64,000 nt of DNA from Gillisia hiemivivida (GTDB taxonomy: Bacteria; Bacteroidota; Bacteroidia; Flavobacteriales; Flavobacteriaceae). Where the stretch lies: positions 62,001-126,000 of the forward strand of contig NZ_VORY01000002.1 in the NCBI RefSeq assembly GCF_007997295.1. Direction: 5' to 3'. The translations under genes were made by a program, and so were the position numbers. Shown piece by piece: positions 52,263 through 60,505 of the stretch. Under the pieces are notes generated by a model. It was given only the letters and a program-made list of their open reading frames with translations, was not told the DNA's origin and did no database searches. The number at the start of each line of letters is the position of its first letter. Positions within the stretch are counted from its first letter, which is position 1.

Positions 52263-52279
52263 CCATTTATAAATGACGG
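52263..52279. promoter_or_regulatory. Palindromic box upstream of the exporter operon
   Basis: CCATTTATAAATGACGG, the exact reverse complement of the box at 46985-47001, about 70 bp upstream of the exporter start codon. The gap 52195-52497 holds this site and otherwise AT-rich sequence with no gene. Confidence 0.65.
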
Positions 52280-52497
52280 TAAATTCAACTAAAATTTATG
52301 TATCTATCTATTGGGGAAAATAGATGTTATTTTGGGGGAGAAAGGAAATATACTTAAAGTATGTAGCTTTGTAAATAATTTGATAACTATCAAATTTATA
52401 AAAAAAGTGAATACTATATCATAAGTTTAAAAAAGAATAATAGTATTCTTTAAAAAGAATCTATATCGTGCTAAAAACCTCTAAGAATAAAGAGCTT

Positions 52498-53754
52498 TTA
52501 CCCCACAATTAGATCATTAGCATCATCTAAAACAGAATTATCAAAACTTTTAAGGTAAATTTCAGTGGTCTTCAAGGAATGGTGGCCTAAGCCCTCACTG
52601 ATTATTTCAGTCGAAACACCCATGTTCTTAGCAATAGTAGCCCATGAATGCCGGATGTAATATGAAGTGATTTTTTCTTCAATTCCTGCATCTTCAGCAA
52701 TTTTTTTAAGCAATTTATTCACCAATCTTCTATCAGATTTGTATTTTGTAAAATTGTTTACTGAACCATCATAACCTATTGGAAAAATAAAATCATCTTT
52801 ATCTTTACCTTTAATATAATAACTGAGTATTTCAGCAAATTCGGTAGTTATCTTAACCGATAACGGATCGCCTGTTTTACTTCGACCGTAAAATATCCTC
52901 TTATTAGTAATATTTTTCACTCTCAATTTTGCTAAATCTATAAGATTCATCCCTCTACCATTAAACATACTCAGAAGATAGTTTTTTGTATGCCAAAGAT
53001 TAGAGTTTTCTTTATATCGCAAATTTCTTATAGCAATAATCTTTTCTTTTGATAAAGCTTTCTTTTTAGTCCTACCAGTAGTTGGAATTTTATAATTAAA
53101 AAATGGGCTTTTTATTGGTATAAACCTATCTTCCTTGATGGCACTATTATAAATTGCACGAGCAGCTCGAATGTAGGAACTTATTCCATTGTTGGAGTTT
53201 CCTCTTGAAACATGTTCCATTTCAAATTCTTTAAGAAAGGAAACCGTTATCTGATAAAGCTTTACCGGTTTACCATTGTTGAATTGTGTGAAAGCATTAA
53301 TGGAATCTTGATACCATTTCGCTGTAGCCGGCTTATTGGCTTTCAATTTTCGATTTATCAGAATTTGTCCCCATTCATCCAATCTAATTTCATTAGATAA
53401 ATCTTTTTTGATTTTAGAATCAAGTTGCTCATCCCAGGACATTTTAATATTCTCTACCAATGTATCAACGGAAATAATATTTATAGTCTCTCCAAGTTTG
53501 TTAATAGTAGATTTTGCTATATGTAATTTGTTATAAATTGAGGTGTTGATTACATCACAATCCAAATCTTTATTTGCAGCAACCGATTTTTTAAGTGCCA
53601 TACTTTTATCATCCCATCCTGCTCTCGAAGTACTATAAGAAAGTCGAATCATCCTAGGTTTCTTGTGAAAAATTCTAATTACAATTGGAAATAGGCCTTC
53701 ATTCGTACTTTTGGACTTAGATCGGGTGTCGAGAATCAGTCTTGCTTTTGCCAT
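52498..53754 (-). CDS. int: Site-specific tyrosine recombinase (integrase) of Bacteroidetes type
   Basis: 418 residues from the ATG at 53754 (MAKARLILDTRSKSKS, the usual start of this family); the frame is open 24 codons further up. An Arm-DNA-binding N-terminal domain and SAM-like domain (ISVSFLKEFEMEHV-like region ITVSFLKEFEMEHVSR) precede the catalytic domain. Catalytic residues are Arg in FNGRGMNLIDLAKL, RHSW in YYIRHSWATIAKNMG, His in GLGHHSLKTTE and Tyr in TTEIYLKSF. It directs integration of the island at the tRNA sequence 160 bp away. Confidence 0.95.
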   Translation of the reverse strand: MAKARLILDTRSKSKSTNEGLFPIVIRIFHKKPRMIRLSYSTSRAGWDDKSMALKKSVAANKDLDCDVINTSIYNKLHIAKSTINKLGETINIISVDTLVENIKMSWDEQLDSKIKKDLSNEIRLDEWGQILINRKLKANKPATAKWYQDSINAFTQFNNGKPVKLYQITVSFLKEFEMEHVSRGNSNNGISSYIRAARAIYNSAIKEDRFIPIKSPFFNYKIPTTGRTKKKALSKEKIIAIRNLRYKENSNLWHTKNYLLSMFNGRGMNLIDLAKLRVKNITNKRIFYGRSKTGDPLSVKITTEFAEILSYYIKGKDKDDFIFPIGYDGSVNNFTKYKSDRRLVNKLLKKIAEDAGIEEKITSYYIRHSWATIAKNMGVSTEIISEGLGHHSLKTTEIYLKSFDNSVLDDANDLIVG

Positions 53755-53914
53755 TTCAAACTCTTTTAATAATATAAATTTAGCTAAAATTACGCACACT
53801 TTACGCACACATATTCCTGAACACAAATGTGATTAAACGAGTACAAAATTTACTAAAATATTGATAACCAATATTTTAGATTATATATTTTGCTTAAGTG
53901 TTTGAAAATTCACC

Positions 53915-53958
53915 GCCTTCTAAGCAGGCGGTCCCAGGTTCGAATCCTGGCGCGATCA
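53915..53958 (+). repeat. 3' fragment of a tRNA gene (tRNA-Arg(TCT)-like), probable attachment site
   Basis: From the second half of the anticodon stem on, a tRNA can be read: loop CTTCTAA (anticodon TCT), GCAGG, variable CGGTC, T-arm CCAGGTTCGAATCCTGG, acceptor CGCGATC and discriminator A. There is no D-arm or 5' acceptor half upstream, and the upstream strand of the anticodon stem does not pair. The intact gene must be elsewhere, at the other end of the element. Such a fragment next to an integrase is the standard mark of an att site. Confidence 0.8.
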
Positions 53959-53970
53959 CTTTGTAATTAA

Positions 53971-53998
53971 AAGCCCTTGTTTTTACAAGGGCTTTTTT
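53971..53998 (+). terminator. Terminator after the tRNA fragment
   Basis: AAGCCCTTGT-tttt-ACAAGGGCTT followed by TTTT: a 10-bp stem with T-run, the natural terminator of the tRNA gene left at the border. Confidence 0.85.
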
Positions 53999-54291
53999 AG
54001 TTTTAATTTTTCTTCTGTCCAATATCACAATGTTTAGGGATCAAGCCTGTTTATTCTGTTATTTCAAACTTAATCTTCTACTCTTTTTTTACCAATAACT
54101 TAGTGTCAATCTTTGAGCCGTTTCAATTCCTCTAAAAGTTTGAACTCTCTTAAATAAATGTCAAAGTGGACCTATTTCAGTAATAAGCTTCGATTAATTT
54201 ATAAATTTAAGAATATAATTTTTATTTAATTCGTTGTAGACCTTGTAAACAATAGGTTTCGAGTTTTTAAATAATTAAATCTTACTAATTT

Positions 54292-56154
54292 ATGAACTCA
54301 GACTTAACCGAAATATCAGAATTATCAGAAAAATCGATTAAGCTCATATTAACAATAGTTGAAAATGAAATTGAAATTAATGCATCTCTTCCCGGAGGAG
54401 GGATTTTGCATATAGAGAAAGAACTACCCTATTTAATTATTTACCGGCAGATACCAAATGATCCAGAAACTCATAGAATGGTCATTAGTGAATCATCATA
54501 TTTAATAATTGGCACGTCAGATTTTACTGGGTATCAAAAATTGTTATTTGAACTATCTAATTTATTGTCGACAAAATTCAAATCTTACTTATTACTAGAG
54601 CTATATTCTGGAGAACAAACTAGTACAAGTTTTATTCTAAAAGGTCCAGAAAAGAAATTACCCACAACTCTTAAAGTACTTAAAGAAGAATTGGATTCTA
54701 TAAATTCAACATTTTCTGGACTATACTTAAAAACTGAAATCAAAGACACCACCCATAGACAAGCGAAGGGCGAAAAAGAGCTTTTAAGTATTGAGGAAGC
54801 CAAACAATGTGGAGCGCTGGTACTGGGTCTCGAAATCCCTCCTATTTACCGGGATGAAACTTTTAAAACCTATCCTGTATTCTTCAGAAATTTCAGAGAT
54901 TTTATAAATAGAGCGGTACACATTGCTATTTTTGATTACATCAGGGTACAAACTTCGTGTGGTGTAGCTAGTTTTAATGCGCTTGGAAGAAAATATTTAA
55001 AAGAGAAAGTTTTCGAGATCGATAAAAAACTCGCAGACATTGAAAATTCATTTCAATTTTTGTGGCTGGTCTCTCCAATAAATATTCATGAAATTAAGGA
55101 GACTTTTATTGAAAGTAAGTACAAGAAATTATTGGATTATCATTACAGATTGCTCCCAATAGATCCAGATGTCCTTAAGCGTAAACTTTACAATCTCAAG
55201 ATCGAAGATATAGACGATCCTGCAATGTCTTATCTCTTCAGAGAAAAAAGAGAGGAGCTAGATCAGCAAATTACAATGTTAAGCGAGAGGGGTACTAAGA
55301 ATTTCCTATATGACAGTGTGAGGTTATACCAAGGAATAAATCCTCATTTATTTAGCGAGGCAAAACAAATTCTTGAAAAAATACCTGAAGTAGCATATAC
55401 TGAAACCGATCAAACCTTGGATTGCAAAGCTTTTAGTAGTCTCGCCAGAAAAGAATTTGATTTCTTCAGAAATCAAGATGAAAATTTTAAATGCAAAGTA
55501 CACATTCGCAAAGATGTGAATATTATGATGGTTTCTCAAGGGGAACTTTATATTCCAGAAGATTATAAATTAAGTGAAATTGATGCCAAGGGTCTTATCC
55601 AGCATGAAGTAGGAACACATGTGCTTACCTATCATAATGGTCTACAACAACCCTTGAAACAACTAAGTATAGGACTGGCAGATTATGATCCGCTACAAGA
55701 AGGATTGGCTGTAATGTCTGAATATCTTGTGGATGCACTTACTCCAAATAGGCTTAGAACACTTGCGGGAAGAGTGATAGCTGGAGAGGCAGTTAAACAA
55801 GGAGGCGATTTTCAAGAGATCTTTAGGCTACTTACTCTTACTTACGATTTTTCTCCGGAAAGAGCTTTTAATATCACTTCCAGAATTATGCAAGGAGGTG
55901 GTTTTTTGAAAGATATTATTTACTTGAAAGGATTGGTAGACCTAAGAAAATACTTGCAGGAAGGTGGCGATTATGAATCTTTACTAACTGGAAAATTTGC
56001 TTTGAAACACACTAAGATCATAGAAGAACTAACAGATAGAAAAGTGCTTAAAACTGGCACGTTACGCCCAAGCTATCTCCTAAATGAAGAATCAGCTAAA
56101 AGAATTAAATTAATCAGAGACGGGCTACCTATCTCGCAAATGATAACCAAATGA
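54292..56154 (+). CDS. DUF1704 'QEGLA motif' metallopeptidase-like protein
   Basis: 620 residues, soluble. The putative zinc site is IQHEVGTHVLTYHNG (HExxxH) and the family motif is DYDPLQEGLAVMSEYL, with ERAFNITSRIMQGGGF further on. The family (TIGR02421, 'flavohemoglobin expression-modulating QEGLA') is related to MATCAP tubulin tyrosine carboxypeptidases, so a carboxypeptidase activity is plausible. It overlaps the next gene by 4 bp (ATGA), which encodes an ATP-grasp ligase; the pair suggests making and cutting of a small peptide or amide. It lies outside the island border. Confidence 0.9.
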   Translation: MNSDLTEISELSEKSIKLILTIVENEIEINASLPGGGILHIEKELPYLIIYRQIPNDPETHRMVISESSYLIIGTSDFTGYQKLLFELSNLLSTKFKSYLLLELYSGEQTSTSFILKGPEKKLPTTLKVLKEELDSINSTFSGLYLKTEIKDTTHRQAKGEKELLSIEEAKQCGALVLGLEIPPIYRDETFKTYPVFFRNFRDFINRAVHIAIFDYIRVQTSCGVASFNALGRKYLKEKVFEIDKKLADIENSFQFLWLVSPINIHEIKETFIESKYKKLLDYHYRLLPIDPDVLKRKLYNLKIEDIDDPAMSYLFREKREELDQQITMLSERGTKNFLYDSVRLYQGINPHLFSEAKQILEKIPEVAYTETDQTLDCKAFSSLARKEFDFFRNQDENFKCKVHIRKDVNIMMVSQGELYIPEDYKLSEIDAKGLIQHEVGTHVLTYHNGLQQPLKQLSIGLADYDPLQEGLAVMSEYLVDALTPNRLRTLAGRVIAGEAVKQGGDFQEIFRLLTLTYDFSPERAFNITSRIMQGGGFLKDIIYLKGLVDLRKYLQEGGDYESLLTGKFALKHTKIIEELTDRKVLKTGTLRPSYLLNEESAKRIKLIRDGLPISQMITK

Positions 56155-57200
56155 AAATATGTTTTGTAGTAAATGGTATTGATACAGAAACCTGTGGTAC
56201 CACAGTATATATTATGTTTGAAGCTTTAAAAAGAAAACATGAAGTACATATGATGGGAGTTGGGGATTTCAACTTTAAACATGACGAAGCAATAAGTATA
56301 AATAGTGTTTCTCTATCCAAAAATGTAGATCCAAAATCTCCGGAAGAATATTTGGAGTTATTGCAAAGTGAGAAGGCTAAAAAGAAGACTATTGTTGCAA
56401 AAGATCTTGATGTATTGTTTATAAGAAATAATCCTACAGAAGAAGGGAGTTCCAGACAATGGGCAGAACAAGCGGGAGTTGCTTTTGGAAGAATGATACA
56501 ACAAGAGGGAGTCTTAGTTTTAAATGATGCTTATGCCCTATCCAATGCATTTATAGATAAGCTTTATTTTGAAGAGCTTCCAAGTAGTATTAAACCAGCT
56601 TCTTTAATTACAAGAAAAAAGGAAGATATTTTAGATTTCTTTGAGAAGCATAAGAAGAAAATGGTTTTGAAACCACTGGAAGGTTCTGGAGGAAAAGATG
56701 TGTATTTAATAGATAAAAATGAAAAAAACCTGAATCAGATAATCGAAAATATAACACAACAAGGATATGTAATTGCTCAGGAATTTCTTCCTGCAGTTAA
56801 AGATGGAGATGTTCGTGTTTTACTCATGAATGGTCGGGTAATGGAAAAAGATGGTAATTATGGTATAATTCGTCGTGTTGCGGGAAAAGGTGAGTTTAGA
56901 AGTAATTTCGCCTTAGGAGCTTCTGCAGATAGCAGTCCATTAACAGATGCTATAAAAAAGATTATAGATATTACAGCTCCAAAATTAATTAGAGACGGAT
57001 TATTTTTTGTTGGTTTAGACATAGTAAAAGATAAATTAATTGAGATCAATGTCTTAAGTCCAGGTGGATTGGATCATTTTAAAGATATTGGTTTACCAGA
57101 TTTTAGTGATGTAATTGTGGAGTCTATCGAGAAAAAAGTGGAATATAAAAGATTATATGGTAATACAATTTCCAATAGGGAATTAGCTACTATGGCCTAA
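56151..57200 (+). CDS. ATP-grasp ligase, glutathione synthetase-like
   Basis: 349 residues with a GshB-like order: N-terminal MKICFVVNGIDTETCGTTVY, LDVLFIRNNPTEEGSSRQWA, the ATP-grasp core KMVLKPLEGSGGKDVYLI and VRVLLMNGRVM, and a metal-binding end LIEINVLSPGGLDHF. It would couple a carboxylate to an amine with ATP hydrolysis. True glutathione synthesis is unlikely without gshA here. The start overlaps the DUF1704 gene, and an aspartoacylase-like gene follows. Confidence 0.9.
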   Translation: MKICFVVNGIDTETCGTTVYIMFEALKRKHEVHMMGVGDFNFKHDEAISINSVSLSKNVDPKSPEEYLELLQSEKAKKKTIVAKDLDVLFIRNNPTEEGSSRQWAEQAGVAFGRMIQQEGVLVLNDAYALSNAFIDKLYFEELPSSIKPASLITRKKEDILDFFEKHKKKMVLKPLEGSGGKDVYLIDKNEKNLNQIIENITQQGYVIAQEFLPAVKDGDVRVLLMNGRVMEKDGNYGIIRRVAGKGEFRSNFALGASADSSPLTDAIKKIIDITAPKLIRDGLFFVGLDIVKDKLIEINVLSPGGLDHFKDIGLPDFSDVIVESIEKKVEYKRLYGNTISNRELATMA

Positions 57201-57209
57201 ATCAAGAAC

Positions 57210-57252
57210 CTCGAGGCAAGCCCGCCTGAATGTTTCGGGCAAGCCTCGGGGG
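57210..57252. repeat. G+C-rich intergenic hairpin element
   Basis: Outer arms CCTCGAGGC (57210-57218) and GCCTCGGGG (57244-57252), inner arms GCCCG (57221-57225) and CGGGC (57237-57241). It is far more G+C-rich than its surroundings, like the dispersed intergenic palindromes of flavobacteria. It may also end the upstream message. Confidence 0.65.
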
Positions 57253-57288
57253 AATTAAACCCTTAATGAGGGATTAAAACATTGAACT

Positions 57289-58188
57289 ATGGAAAACAAC
57301 TCCAGAATAATAGGGAAATATTCAAGTGGAAACAAAGGAGCATTATTATTTATAACTGCGGCGGTTCATGGTAATGAGCCTTCTGGGGTAGAAGCATTAA
57401 GGCGAGTATTTACGGCTTTAGAGAATATTAAACCAAAAATAAATGGATGTATCGTTGGGGTTTTAGGAAATAAGTTAGCCCTAGAGAGAGATGTTCGTTA
57501 TATAGACGAGGATTTAAATAGGACTTGGACAGAAGACAATATAATCCAAAATAAAAAAGAGACAAGTGAGCAGCGGGAAACGCTAGAAATAATTGAGGTT
57601 TTAGAGCAATTCCCAGAAGCTGAATATTCCAAACGCTATTTTATGGATTGCCATACGACCTCTTCAGATAGTTTGCCCTATGTTTCGGTTCAATTGGTAA
57701 ACGACAATAACAAATGGGCGCAAAATTTCCCTACCTATATAGTTCAAGGATTTAGTGACATTGTATATGGGGCGATCGATCACTATTTAAGTAGAATAGG
57801 TTTAACAGGTTTTACTTTTGAAGCGGGCCAACATACTAATAAAAATTCTACCGAAAATCATGAAGGTATGATGTGGCTTGCACTGAAGGAAGCTTGTGAT
57901 TTAGACCTTACCCAAATCCCCGAATATCCTTTATGTGTAGAAAAGTTTTCAGTGAAAAATGCACCAGATCAAAAAACCTTTAGAATAATCTATAGACACG
58001 GACTTGAAGAAAATGATACCTTCAAAATGAAATCTGGATTTAATAATTTTCAGAAAATATATAAAGGAGATCTTATAGCTTTACAAAATGGCAAGAAAAT
58101 AAAAAGTGAATGGGATGCACGAATATTTATGCCACTATACCAATCTCAAGGGAATGATGGCTTTTTTGTTATTGAGGAAGTAAAATAA
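57289..58188 (+). CDS. Succinylglutamate desuccinylase/aspartoacylase-family metallohydrolase
   Basis: 299 residues. Zinc ligands are in AAVHGNEPSGVEAL (HxxE) and FMDCHTTSSDSLPYV (His), with VRYIDEDLNRTW between, the standard AstE/AspA pattern, and TFEAGQHTNKN supplying the general-base Glu. The enzyme removes an acyl group from an N-acyl amino acid or cleaves a small amide. With the DUF1704 protein and ATP-grasp ligase it forms a three-gene set that would build and break an unknown amide. Confidence 0.9.
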   Translation: MENNSRIIGKYSSGNKGALLFITAAVHGNEPSGVEALRRVFTALENIKPKINGCIVGVLGNKLALERDVRYIDEDLNRTWTEDNIIQNKKETSEQRETLEIIEVLEQFPEAEYSKRYFMDCHTTSSDSLPYVSVQLVNDNNKWAQNFPTYIVQGFSDIVYGAIDHYLSRIGLTGFTFEAGQHTNKNSTENHEGMMWLALKEACDLDLTQIPEYPLCVEKFSVKNAPDQKTFRIIYRHGLEENDTFKMKSGFNNFQKIYKGDLIALQNGKKIKSEWDARIFMPLYQSQGNDGFFVIEEVK

Positions 58189-58664
58189 AAATGGTTCATC
58201 TTAAAAAATCAATAAGGGTTAGTAATGTCACTAACCTTTATTGATTCTACCAGGATAAGTTCTATTCCATGAATTGAATTAAGTATTTGATAACTATAGA
58301 ATTTTCCCGCTCGGTTCCTGCAAGAGCACCAAATCTTGCTGTCACGATTTAAGCTTTTCATACCCAGATATCGCCAGATTTTGATCAGCTGTTAAGTTAG
58401 TGGAAAGTGAAAATAGACATGCTTCTAAGATGATAGAATAGTAACACCCTGAGACCTGTGATAAAAAATGATCTAGCGTAGGATATTGACGTAGTAAAGA
58501 TGCTGAAACGAGTTCAGATGACGGAATTTAATATCAGTATCGTCACCCTGAACTGGTTTCAGGGTCTCTTATTTTGGGGAAAACTCAATAAATCCTATTT
58601 ACAAACATAGGATGACGTCTTTTAACAATTTATGACACTAAACGGACAATAAAAACAAATTTAA
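58189..58664. other. Intergenic stretch with repeats
   Basis: No gene. It holds the inverted-repeat element at 58444-58570; the rest is unremarkable. Confidence 0.5.
58444..58570. repeat. Dispersed-type inverted repeat element
   Basis: CTGAAACGAGTTCAG (58503-58517) followed by ATGACG faces CGTCACCCTGAACTGGTTTCAG (58541-58562). With CACCCTGAGACC at 58444 and GGGTCTC at the end, it has the form of the common flavobacterial palindrome 'caccctgaac...gtttcagggtctc'. Confidence 0.65.
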
Positions 58665-59828
58665 TCAATTTAAAAATTCAATACATACTGGGGTCATGAC
58701 TGCCAATTTTTTACCTGTTTCGGTTAATTTACCAGTTTCTATATCAATCTTAAAACTTACAAGATCGTTGGAATCCTGATTGGCTACATACAAAAATGTT
58801 CCATCTGGAGAGATGGCGAAATTTCTTGGAGTAGCCCCCTGGGTATTAGTAAAACCTATATTCTGCAGGGTACCTGTTTTTTGGTTTATAAGAAATGCTG
58901 CAATACTGTTATGCCCCCGGTTAGATACATATAGAAAGTCACCTGAAGGATGTACATGTATGTCTGCTGCAGAATTTTCTCCTTTAAAGTCTTCAGGTAA
59001 GGAAGAAATATCCTTGAGGTGGGTTAGCTTTCCACTTTGCTCTATTTTAAACGTACTTATACTTCCGTTGAGCTCATTGATAGTATAGGCATAATCATTC
59101 GATTTGGAAAAAGCAAAGTGTCTTGGTCCTGATCCTTCAGCAAGTTGAATGAAAGTTGTTTTGTTTGATTTTAATGATTTTGAATCGGGATCCAGATCAA
59201 AAATCCAAATACGATCATTACCAAGGTCTGTGATATAAACAAATTTATTATTTGAAGATATATTCACCGAATGTGGATTGGATCTTTCAGGATTTTCAAG
59301 GCTGATCTTCTGCAGCTTTTTCAGACTTCCATCAGCATTTTTCTCATACATCATCACCACTCCTCCTACATAATTGGCAACAAATACAAAGCGGCCAGAT
59401 TGATCTTCTGCAATATAGCAAGGCGCAAAACTTTCAGTAGAAATACTTCCTGTTTGCTCCAAGCTGTGATCTTCATTAATTTTATAGGAATAGATCAATC
59501 CCGCCGGCCCATCATCTGGACCAAGTTCACTCACCGCATAAAGATATTTATTGTCACCCGAGGTTTTCACAAAGGAAGGATTAACTACACTGGCAACAGT
59601 TTCACCCATTTCCAAAGCTCCGGTCTCAGGCTTTTGATAAACCAAATAAATTCCTTCAGCCTGACCATTTACATGGCCCTCTTTTTTAGTGTAGGTTCCA
59701 ATATAAATTGTATTCATTGTGGAGGTGGAATTAACAGCTACATCAGCTTTTTGTTCATCTTTTGTTTCGTTCTTACAGGAAGATAAAAAAAGTAGCATAC
59801 ATAAACTGCCTAAGAAAATTCTTTTCAT
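58665..59828 (-). CDS. Lactonase-family beta-propeller lipoprotein (6-phosphogluconolactonase-like)
   Basis: 387 residues. Lipoprotein signal (IFLGSLCMLLFLSSCKNE), then a seven-bladed propeller of the YbhE/Pgl2 type: TIYIGTYTKKEGHVNGQAEG, VNPSFVKTSGDNKYLYAVSE, SNPHSVNISSNNKFVYITDL, GSGPRHFAFSKSNDYAYTIN, DIHVHPSGDFLYVSNRGHNS and TPRNFAISPDGTFLYVANQD. Cytoplasmic members hydrolyse 6-phosphogluconolactone; an exported lipoprotein is more likely to act on other sugar lactones. It is monocistronic on the minus strand. Confidence 0.9.
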   Translation of the reverse strand: MKRIFLGSLCMLLFLSSCKNETKDEQKADVAVNSTSTMNTIYIGTYTKKEGHVNGQAEGIYLVYQKPETGALEMGETVASVVNPSFVKTSGDNKYLYAVSELGPDDGPAGLIYSYKINEDHSLEQTGSISTESFAPCYIAEDQSGRFVFVANYVGGVVMMYEKNADGSLKKLQKISLENPERSNPHSVNISSNNKFVYITDLGNDRIWIFDLDPDSKSLKSNKTTFIQLAEGSGPRHFAFSKSNDYAYTINELNGSISTFKIEQSGKLTHLKDISSLPEDFKGENSAADIHVHPSGDFLYVSNRGHNSIAAFLINQKTGTLQNIGFTNTQGATPRNFAISPDGTFLYVANQDSNDLVSFKIDIETGKLTETGKKLAVMTPVCIEFLN

Positions 59829-60092
59829 TGTGAAATAATATTAACTAATTAAGCTGAGGCCTTTGATTCACCTCAAACAATAAATACTACCCCAAGATAT
59901 AATTTTGATAACTGAGGACCAGATTTGCAAGCAGTAGAATCGTTAAAAAAATAATAAACAATATTAATAATATTCAATTAATGTTAAAAAGCAAAGATAT
60001 CATAAAATAAAAGTCATTAGGCGCTTGGGTTATTCGCTAATATCGATATCTTTAAAAGGTATTAAATATAACATATAATTTAAACCACAATT

Positions 60093-60380
60093 ATGAAAAA
60101 AACATTTTTAAGTTTAGCAATTGCAATTTTAGTTACAACAGGTTTTACTTCTTGCAAGGATGAAACTAAACTCGACAATCTCGAAGATAAACTTGAAAAT
60201 CGTTCAGATGATTTAGAAGATGCTTCCGATGATATCGGTGATGCTGCTGATGACGTGGAAGAGGCAATAGATAATTTGAAAGACGCTTTAGAAGAAATAG
60301 ATAATCCAGCTGATAGAGAACTAGTACGTGAAAGAGTGAATAAGATTTTTGATGAGATAGAATTAAATACGAATAAATAG
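60093..60380 (+). CDS. Small acidic lipoprotein
   Basis: 95 residues. Lipoprotein signal (LAIAILVTTGFTSCKDETK, lipobox TSC) and an acidic, helical, coiled-coil-like body with a repeated D-A-x-D-D pattern (DLEDASDDIGDAADDVEEAI). No known domain. Ends in EIELNTNK. Similar small Asp-rich lipoproteins are common in Bacteroidetes; function unknown. Followed by a terminator. Confidence 0.8.
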   Translation: MKKTFLSLAIAILVTTGFTSCKDETKLDNLEDKLENRSDDLEDASDDIGDAADDVEEAIDNLKDALEEIDNPADRELVRERVNKIFDEIELNTNK

Positions 60381-60474
60381 TTTTTATTTTATACCAAAAC
60401 ACTTTTTTAGGTTGTGCAGATCTATTGCCAATTTTGAAATATAAAACTAGTATTTATACTATATAACTCTACTT

Positions 60475-60500
60475 AAACCCCTTGTAAAAGCAAGGGGTTT
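60475..60500 (+). terminator. Terminator after the small lipoprotein gene
   Basis: AAACCCCTTG-taaaag-CAAGGGGTTT followed by TTATTTT: a 10-bp stem and T-run on the plus strand, just before the stop of the convergent corA gene. Confidence 0.85.
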
Positions 60501-60505
60501 TTATT

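Larger units (their letters stand above)
53827..54291. other. Island border region
   Basis: Contains the tRNA 3' fragment (53915-53958) and its terminator (53971-53998). 54001-54291 is AT-rich with no gene; the promoter of the QEGLA gene should be in it. Confidence 0.6.

Noticed and set aside
46985-52279. 17-bp inverted repeats flanking the exporter operon as ends of an invertible segment
   Set aside because: The core is itself palindromic, related copies occur as direct repeats upstream of rteC, and the positions fit promoters. Regulation is simpler, though long reads could still test inversion.
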